DNA from: Apostichopus parvimensis
Lineage: Eukaryota; Echinodermata; Holothuroidea; Aspidochirotida; Stichopodidae
Reading direction: 5' to 3'
Assembly (NCBI GenBank): GCA_000934455.1
Contig: KN897636.1
Span: forward strand, 1 to 22,046
DNA: 22,046 nucleotides
Made by a program: the position numbers and the translations under genes. Shown one piece after another: positions 12,101 to 21,100 of the stretch; the stretch's first letter is position 1; the number at the start of each line of letters is the position of its first letter. Under the pieces are notes generated by a model that had not been told where the DNA came from, made no database searches, and saw only the letters and a list, made by a program, of their open reading frames with translations.

Positions 12101-15100
12101 TTTGTTCCAGTTTTCTCAGAAATTTTGTTGCTGTGAAAGTTTGCCTCTATATGTGTGTATTGTAATTTGTTTTGATGTTATGTTCAGTGTTTGGTCGTCA
12201 TTGTTTGTGAAGAATTGTAGTCACATTGCATGTCAAGAAACAGTTTTAGCAGTAACAGACAACCAGTGCATGAAGGACATGAAGGGGAGTGATACTAGAA
12301 GAAAGACATGCAAGGATCATCACTACTACAGAACAACTCTTGGAAGACTTGATGACTGATGCGGTTGCTGCTTAATCGATGAAGTTTCACTGGGAAGGTT
12401 TTGGAACTAACATGCACTTTCCAATGTTTGTGTGCCTGCATGAATATGCATGAAGAGATGTCCATGTTTTAACCTTTGACCTTGTAAGTATTTTATCGAT
12501 TGATTTCATCCTTTAATTTTTGGGGGGGTGGGTGTTTATTTATAGTAGTTTACTGTTTGGTTTCATTCTAAAATTCAGAAAGATTAGAAGAAAGAATTAA
12601 AAATCTTTTTTGTCAAGACTTGCATTGTATGTCAGTAAACAGAATGCTTTAGTCGTAAAAGCATGGAAGCATGATTCATAGGAATAACTTGTTTGGTTTG
12701 TATTACATTTTGTGAAGCATGTCCACTCAATTCTGGTAAATATTTAACATGTAGAAGTCTGTCTTTGCAACAATGACTTACAGTTTGCACACATTACACT
12801 CATTACATTACATCTGGGGTGGGCAACCTACGGCCCGCAGGCCACATGATTTTTTTGCGGCCTGTGAGATGTCTCAAGAAAAAAAAATCAATCTAGTTTA
12901 CATCATCACAAAAAACGAGCTAGCTGCTTAGAATTTATCAACACTATTGATGCTGTCAGGTAGGCCTATTATCCCCATTAATTATCAACTGTACTGTATT
13001 GACATCATGTTTTTGTGAATACAGATTAAGTACACACACCTATTGCTTGAAAGTCCTCGGAATCAAAGGTTTGAAATCAACAGCAGGTTGTTGGTTAGGT
13101 GCGGCCCAGTCAAATTTTCACTCCTTATATCTGGCCCATTCATTCAAAAAGGTTGCCCACCCCTGCATTACTTCATCAAGACATGATACTGTACTGCAGC
13201 TAATGATGTAACCTAATGGATGTAGTTTCTGCCAAACAGTATTTTTTATTTTATACCCAAAAACTCTTGTATGAATTAAGGAAGTTTGACAATTTATCCT
13301 TGCTGAATTGCTAACATGTGGATTAAGCCATATTTTTCTTATCAATAATACGATGTGGAATAATTGTTTATTCACAGTCGATGGAGAGATGCCAACTGGT
13401 CCCAATTTGTTCAGCTTCAGTGAGTCCTATGGAGGTGATGTCAGTGGGGCTTATAGTGCTGAACAAGGCCAAGAATCTGATACTGATATTGACCTTGACG
13501 AGATGCTCCCGTATGATGACCAGGTCATCTTTCCTATTGCGGAACATCCGATGGAACGTGATTCAGAAACAGACGACGAAGCTCATCCCTTTGCTGCGCA
13601 CACTGACGATAGTCAAGAGGGCGCAGAGGATAAAGTCAAGAAGGATGTTCGTTCACCAACGAGGAAACATGCTCCTAAAGTACCAGCTAAGCCCTCTGGA
13701 AAAGCACCCCCTCCAGTACCACCAAAACCCTTCAGAGCCATGCGAAGGGAACCTCCACCAGAGGTTGAGATTGCCCAGGCAACTTCTGCCATCCCCATGG
13801 AGGTCACACCGCAAGCTTATAAACGTAAAGGAGGACCTCCATTGGAGACATTGCCGACAAAAAGGGGAACCATATCCTCAGGACCTCAGCCAAGGCCTGT
13901 GGTTACTCAACCAACTCCTACCCAAGTGGGGAAGCCTGGAAGGGTGCCACCAACTTTTACACAGTATATTGAAAACAGTCGTGTGGTTCCTGGTGAAACA
14001 GCTAAGTTCACCATTCAAGTATCTGGTGAACCTTTGCCGGATTTGAAATGGTTTAAGAATGATAAGGAAATCAAAGATTCCCCTGAGTCAAGGATAACCA
14101 CATTCTCAGATGGTACCAGCATCCTGGAACTACCAAATGTGGGTCCTAATGACAGTGGACGAATCATGTGCAAGGCAGAGAATCATGCCGGATTGGCCTC
14201 GTGTATTGCAAAATTAATTGTAATAGGTAAGTACTTTTTATCTAGGATAGAAGTACGTAAGGTAAAGTCATGCTCTCTAAAGACACCAAAAAGTAGACAA
14301 AAATAACGTTAAACATACCGGTGCAATAGTTTTCTATAGCCAGCAATATTTAAGGACCAGGTACCACTATGGCATTATGCATTTCTAACTGCTTTAGCTG
14401 TAGAAATGTTGCTATGGCTCCAAGTGATTCAACAAACTTATGTTATTATAAGAATTAAGTAGACATCATCCAAAATTGAAAGAAACCTCCGGAAATATTT
14501 CAGTGGTTTACAAACTTAGGATGGAACAGTTATCATTATTATTAATGATTTGATTGTGATTAGTTCTGGCTGTACCTTATCACCAAAATTCCTATCTATC
14601 TTTTGAAACAGAGGAAAGCACTAGAAGTACCACCTCTAGGATAACACCACCAACAACTCCAACTACAACTGATGGTGGGGTTCAACCCCACTTCAGACCG
14701 CAGCATTCCCGCACACCGTCTCTGGGCGTGGTCCGAGAAGAGATGTACTCCTCCGACGTTGAGATCCAAGTCAATGAGACTAAGTCATCAAATATAAGCG
14801 GCCTAGAAAGAATGGACAGCGTCCCTGGACAGACCCCTCCCACGTTCACCACTCACCTACAGAACCAAGAGGTTCCTGTGGGTGGAACTGTGAGGATGGT
14901 TTGCCATGTGACAGGATACCCTCGACCTTATGTCAGATGGTATAAGGTGAGTAGGATGACACAGGGAACACATCTAGTTAAACTGTAGTTGGCAACTGAT
15001 CAGTGTGAAACTGTTTGTAGGATTTAAATAAATACTTCACAGTTCCTGGAAGTAAGAAATTTATGTTATCATTATATAGTTGTAATCTCCAGTCTTCCCT

Positions 15101-18100
15101 TGCCAAGGTCATTTACATACCTATCGGGTATTAAAGAAAACAACAAGACAGAATGGCAAACTGATTTTATCTTCAGCAGCTTTAAGTTCATCAAACATGA
15201 TATTGCACAAAGAAAAAAGAATTGAGATCAGATATTTAAGTAAACTTAGTCTTTGTGCCTATCAGTCAGTCAATCAGTCAGTAACTAAAATAATGAATAT
15301 CCTTTGGTGGCAAAATATTATAACCTTTGTTGGTATTTCTATTATTTAAGTTATTAAGACAATTCAGGCCTAGATATTATTCTCATATCTTTCATCTGAT
15401 TACAGAGTGGACAAGAATTGCGGCCAGACGAGAGGATCACAATCAGAATAACGGAAAGCGGAAGCTGCACATTGCAAATTACTCCAGTGTTACCAGAAGA
15501 TGATGGTCAGTTCGAAGTGCGAGCTATAAATCCTGCAGGAGAAGCAACATCCATTGCTCACCTTACAGTTAAAGGTAAGAAAGCACACAACGAGAAAAAG
15601 CACAGATTGGATACAAAATTTGTGTTGTGTCCTTGGACTGTGAAACTGAGCTGCTATGCATTAGTTTAACTTGTCTCTACAAGATTCATTCATTCATCCA
15701 TTCATTCATTCATTCATTCGAATGAGCATTTAATAAAACTAGATAACATCACTTGTGGAAGACAATTGACTAAAAGACATTTAAGATAAGAAATTCATGC
15801 TGATCTTGGTATTTTTCATTACTTCTTAGAAAATAATAAAATCCATCAATAAATGCAGTTCATTAGCATGACTTATTAAACTTTAACAATTTTAAACTTT
15901 AAGCAATGAAGAAAAACTTGTATCAATAGATGTGAATTACTCCCAAATTTAGTTTGATTTGCAAACTTAAAAGGATGTTATATTTTATTAATTACAATGG
16001 TGTGATGATTAATGCCAGGAAGAAGAAAAAAAACGGCTACTGTCTTGACCCTGTTTGTCTGGTATAGTAATAGATTGTAATATTTAAGTTCAACTGGGCT
16101 TCATTTCACAGGCATTGTAGCATCATTCATGCACACACTTTTATGGTATGATGTAATTATATGAAAATGAAACCTAGCATTTATGATGGTTATGGGTGTG
16201 AACAAAGGTCGTTCAAAGAAGGGTGAGTTTTGCAACCAGCAGCAAACTAACGATTTGCTGTTAGAAATAGGTTTCTTATGGTAAAGCACACATAAACTGA
16301 AATTGTTCTCTGCAAAGCAAGTGACAAATTTGGTTTCACATCCTATAAATTTGTGTCTGCATACTTCAAATGGTTGAAATTTCTGTTGCATGTGATACCA
16401 AAATTCAAACATAGCTGTTACAATTAAGGCTACTTGATAATTATTTTTATTAATTATTAAGTGAGGTGATATCAGCATGGTAATGTATGGCTGCATGCTT
16501 TTATTCCATTGAAGTTACCCAACAATACCAGATGCCAGATCCGGGTGCTGCTATGCACATACGTATTGGATTAGATGGACTACCTCTACAACCAGGGGAA
16601 CCACAGCTTAAATTGTACCAACCTCCAGGCATCCCAGAAGCAGAAAGAAGCAAGAGTACCCATACTACTGTCACCACAGATGGACCCCATTCAGATGTGG
16701 AAGAAATACGAACCGAAAACTCGACAGTTACTCGAAAGACAACCAAAACGACCAAGACAACAACCACTGTTACGGAAGAAAGTGATATGGATGGCGGATC
16801 TCAGAAAGTTTTGTATGATCCTTATCCTGTCCAACCAACAAATATTAACATCAATATCCATATAACAGGGTTCCCAGAAATGCCCCCTCAACCTCCAGTC
16901 ATTCGTAAACTCATGGATGATGTTACGGTACAAGAGGGTCAGCCAGTGCAACTTGAATGTATCATCACAGGCAATCCCTATCCGATGGTTACTTGGTACA
17001 GGAATGATGAACCTATTCCAGATTCGCCCGATTTCCAGTACCAGGTCAATGAACACAAAGTTTCCTTACTGATCACAGTTGCATACCCTCATGATAGTGG
17101 ACTTTACACATGTAAAGCCGAGAATCCCTTCGGAACTGCAACTTCCTCTTGCAGAGTGAGAGTGACCGGTAAGTTCCGCAGAATGGTTTGGTTTTTACAC
17201 ACTATTGTAACTCGATATGTATGCATGTAGGACACCTAGGAAATCCAACAGTTCTTTGCAAAACATTTTCCAATGTTAAAGAAAGGGATATTACAGTTCA
17301 AGAAGCTAGTTCCTAGTGCAATATGGTTGCAACTTTTGTACTGTTCAGCAGACATTCTGTAATCAGTTAATTAATGCTAAGTTCTTTAATGTGAAACAGG
17401 GGGAGCGTTTAAGGGTATTTGTTCGCCTATTTTTTCTTAGTGGTTGTTTTCATGACCTCTGGATCCAACTCAGAAAGGGAGAGTTGGTGCATAGGACTTC
17501 CTTTCTGAATCTGAAAAACCAGTGAGCATTGTAAAGCGATGTTTGAAAGTGATCACTGTCTTTGTTCATGCTTGGCAAACATAAACAATAGTGGGGAGTC
17601 ATTAAAACAACAGTATGACTATGATAGGGATATGTAACATGAGATACTAATTACTATAGTGGTGCTAATAATGGAACTGACAAACAAGAAAAGGAAGGGA
17701 AGTCAAAGGCTATTGATGAATTTAAAAACAAAGTGATTTTTATTGTTACTGTTGTAATAAGTTAGTAGAGATGAGAGGAGTGTTTGAAACCAACTATGCA
17801 AATATCATGATATATATAAGTTTTTCCAACATATTTCATTCTTAGCATCATATTATCTTTCAATTGTTCATCCTGTATGTTAGTGGTACAAATGATTAAA
17901 GTTTTCATTACTTTAATTTTGTTCATATTTATTCTTTTGTCTTTTCAGTTATCTTGTGGCTATCATTGAATATTTTTTTCCTTCTTCACATTTCACAGTT
18001 GAAGGAACTGGACCTACTGTTCCAGAGGAGACTCTGTCTGAGACTGAAGTCATCCGAAGGGTAAAGAAGACCACAAAAACAACCTATACAAGAGACATAT

Positions 18101-21100
18101 CTGAGAGTGATTTTGAGGCACCTTCCGAAATGTCAGAACTCTCCTTCAGCATCAGAAGAAATCAGCCACCAAGATTTCTAAGTGAGCTCCTTGATGTAGA
18201 AGTCTTGGAGTCTACAACTGCAAAATTTGATGCAAGAATCACAGGGAGACCCCCACCAAAGGTTACTTGGTATAGTGATGGCATTGAAATTCAGCCAGGT
18301 GGTCGATACACCATTCAATACGATGACCTTGGGCACTGTTCGCTAACCATCCATGAGGTCACAAGAGAAGATTCTGCTGAGATAGAATGCCGTGCTGTTA
18401 ACCCCGTGGGAGAAGAAACCTCTAGCTTTGCTAATTTGATTGTGAAGCCAATGCCTAAGCCAGAACAGAGGCCAAGGAGAAAGAGAACAACAGAACCTCT
18501 ACCCCCAGGCAGTAGAAAACCAACCTTTGTGTCTGAAATGAAAGTAGAAACCACAACTGAAGAGAGAACTGTGAAACTCACAACCAAGGTAACTGGTTTA
18601 CCAGAGCCAAAGATTACTTGGTACAAGAATGGCAAACCACTGCCAGAGGATACAAGAGTCTTCTCAAGCCGTGATGGTGATACATGTACACTCACTATCC
18701 GCCAAGTAACAGAGGAAGACGAAGGAGAGTATATGTGTAAAGCTGTAAACCCTCTGGGCAAATCAATTATTTACACAGATTTAACAACTGAAACTACCAC
18801 AAGAGTCATACCTGTGTCCCAAAGAAGGTACCCAAGGAAGGTCAGTCTCCTTTCCACAATCATACCTGAAGAGGATGATGAGAGTTGGGAAGAGACCAGC
18901 AAACATGTGGATACAAGGGTAGAGAGCGATACTGAGAGCTTGAGAACTATCAGAACAACAACCACGACTAAGACAATGACACGAACATACACCAGTGACA
19001 CAGAGGAGCCCGAGCCTGGACCAAGAGGCACAGTAATTGTTGGTATACCACCGAAGAGTCACCCACGTTATCCATCTCCTCGCCAGCCTACACCACCAGT
19101 TGAACCATGGAAGCCCCCTCAAAGGCCAACAGTTGTTCAAGAGCTGATAGATGTCAGAACAGAAATTGGTAAGACAACTACACTTGAAACTATCATAACC
19201 GGTACTCCTGAGCCGAAGGTTACTTGGTACAAGAATGGTCAGCCTGTACCAACCAATAGATATGTACCCGTTCAATATCCAGATGGTAGAAACACCCTTG
19301 TCATTACTGTCGTTACTGAAGAAGATGAGACAGAATTTGAGTGCCGAGCTGTCAATCCGCTGGGCACAGTTTCAACATTTTGCAGAATTGTTATCACTGG
19401 GTTGGGACGACCTCCACCTCCTGACAGACAAGTTGTGGAACTTCCCTTCTTGCCCAGACAACCTTATTCTGATGTTGAATCTGAAACTGAGGTGATAAGC
19501 ACCAGAAAAACTACAGAGACTATTACTCATACTTTTGAAAGTGATATTGATGATTACCCTCCGCGAAGAGAAACGACAGTAGTGGAAATTGGACCAAGAG
19601 TTGACCGTGAGGTACGTGTACCACCAAGAGAGCCTCAGCCTTCACCAGTTCCAAGAACAGACCCTGGCATGTTTTATCCCCCAAGAAGACCTTATTCAGA
19701 TGTAGAATCTGACACAGAGGTCATTACAAGGAAAACAACAAAAACAGTTACGCGCACATATGAGAGTGACATGGAAGATTTCCCTAGAAGAGAATCAACC
19801 ATTGTGGAAATTGGTCCACGAGTTGATAGAGAACGGTTTGTGCCCCCAAAGCCCAAACGGAGGAAACCTCAAGAGCCTTATACAACTCAGGTTGAAATTG
19901 ACCAACAGCATTTCCCTCCAAAGAGGACACCACAAGAACCTCAGACCACAGTAGTTGAAATTGACAGAAGGCAGATACCTAGGCAACCTTATTCTGATGT
20001 GGAGTCTGACACTGAGATAATTACTAGGAAAACCACAACAACCGTTACCAAAAGGTATGAAAGTGATGTTGAAGATTATCCAGGAAGAGAATCCACAGTT
20101 GTGGAAATTGGACCTCGTATTGACAGAGAGAGGTATTTCAGTCCAAAAGAAACAAGACCAAAGCCTCAAGAACCTCAGACAACTGTTGTTGAGATTGATA
20201 ACAGACAGTATCCAAGGCAACCTCATTCTGATGTAGAGTCAGACACTGAGGTAATAACTAGACGGACAACAAAAAAGACAATAACAAGGACCTATGAAAG
20301 TGATATGGAAGACTCTCCAAGGAGGAGAGAGACAACTCTTGTTGAACTAGGTCCAAGGTTTGATCGTCAAGTACGTATACCACCAAAGCAGCCTCCAAGA
20401 GACACTACCCTGATGTTTCACATAGATGCATCCCAGTTTGCACCAAGAAAGCCACCAGCTCCTCCTCTTCCTAGAGAGTCTCTCTCGAAGAAGACTACGA
20501 CAACAATAGAGGAAGTCATCACTGTTGAAGAGGAGAGTGAACCAACGTTGCCCCCACACACAAGGCCGTACATCAGAGAGATTCCAGTTCAAAGGTTTTA
20601 TCCTGAACGGGAAGAGCCCCTGCAAATGCCACCAGAGTTTCAACCATATGTTGTTTCTCACCCACCTCCTGATTCTCCAGACAAGTTTACTACAGATGAA
20701 CATACCATCACTGAGATTGAAATTGACAGAAAGGCACCACCAAGAGATTTGCAGCAGATTGAATTTGTAGTGGATGTCACTGATGTGACAGAGCCTCCTC
20801 CAGTTCCAAAACCAAAGCCTTTGCCAGAGAGAGAAACTACCACACAAATTCTATCCAAGACAGTCACCAAGACCACAAAGACAACTAATACAGAAGAGAG
20901 TGCTCCACCTCCTCCACCCCCACCAAAAAGGGAGACAACCCAGGTCATCATTGGAAAACCTCAACAGAAGGAACCCCATGAATTTGAGCTAACACTAACT
21001 ATGCCCCAGGAAGAATCTCCTGAGGAACCTGTTATTCTATCCCAAGCCTACCTTATCAAAAAGCCTGAACTCCCAAAAGTGAAGGAAATTACACCGTTGG

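Larger units (their letters stand above)
8232..13377 (+). other. Intron E, 5.1 kb (phase 1)
   Basis: Donor is CAAG|GTATTA and acceptor is TTTATTCACAG|TCGATG. No Ig-like exon is visible. The intron contains a hairpin at 8329-8358, a 36-bp duplication near 10242, a purine repeat near 10733, a G-tract cluster at 10850 and a hAT-type MITE at 12814-13165, all listed separately. Open frames at 9621-9815, 9629-9844 (minus), 10592-10807 (minus), 11868-12050 (minus), 12012-12359 and 12999-13211 have no recognisable domain, and the last one lies mostly within the MITE. Confidence 0.8.

Noticed and set aside
12012-12359. Plus-strand open frame (115 aa) in intron E
   Set aside because: Cys-rich but without any motif I recognise and without matching splice phase. 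It could be a relic, but nothing supports a gene.
13381-14046. Second plus-strand open frame (221 aa) inside exon 6
   Set aside because: It overlaps the linker and Ig-D in another frame. The Ig homology and splice phases support the other frame.
17941-17948. Alternative acceptor CTTTTCAG for exon 10
   Set aside because: With phase 1 entry it shifts the frame and soon meets a stop, whereas the acceptor at 17997-17998 gives the long open frame.
18315-18761. Minus-strand open frame (148 aa) opposite exon 10
   Set aside because: It is antisense to well-supported Ig-G and Ig-H coding sequence. Long antisense frames are expected opposite Thr/Glu/Pro-rich coding DNA, and no domain is seen.
19609-19617. 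GAG|GTACGT as a splice donor inside exon 10
   Set aside because: The frame continues without stop and the same codons recur in the homologous fourth repeat copy, so it is coding sequence.
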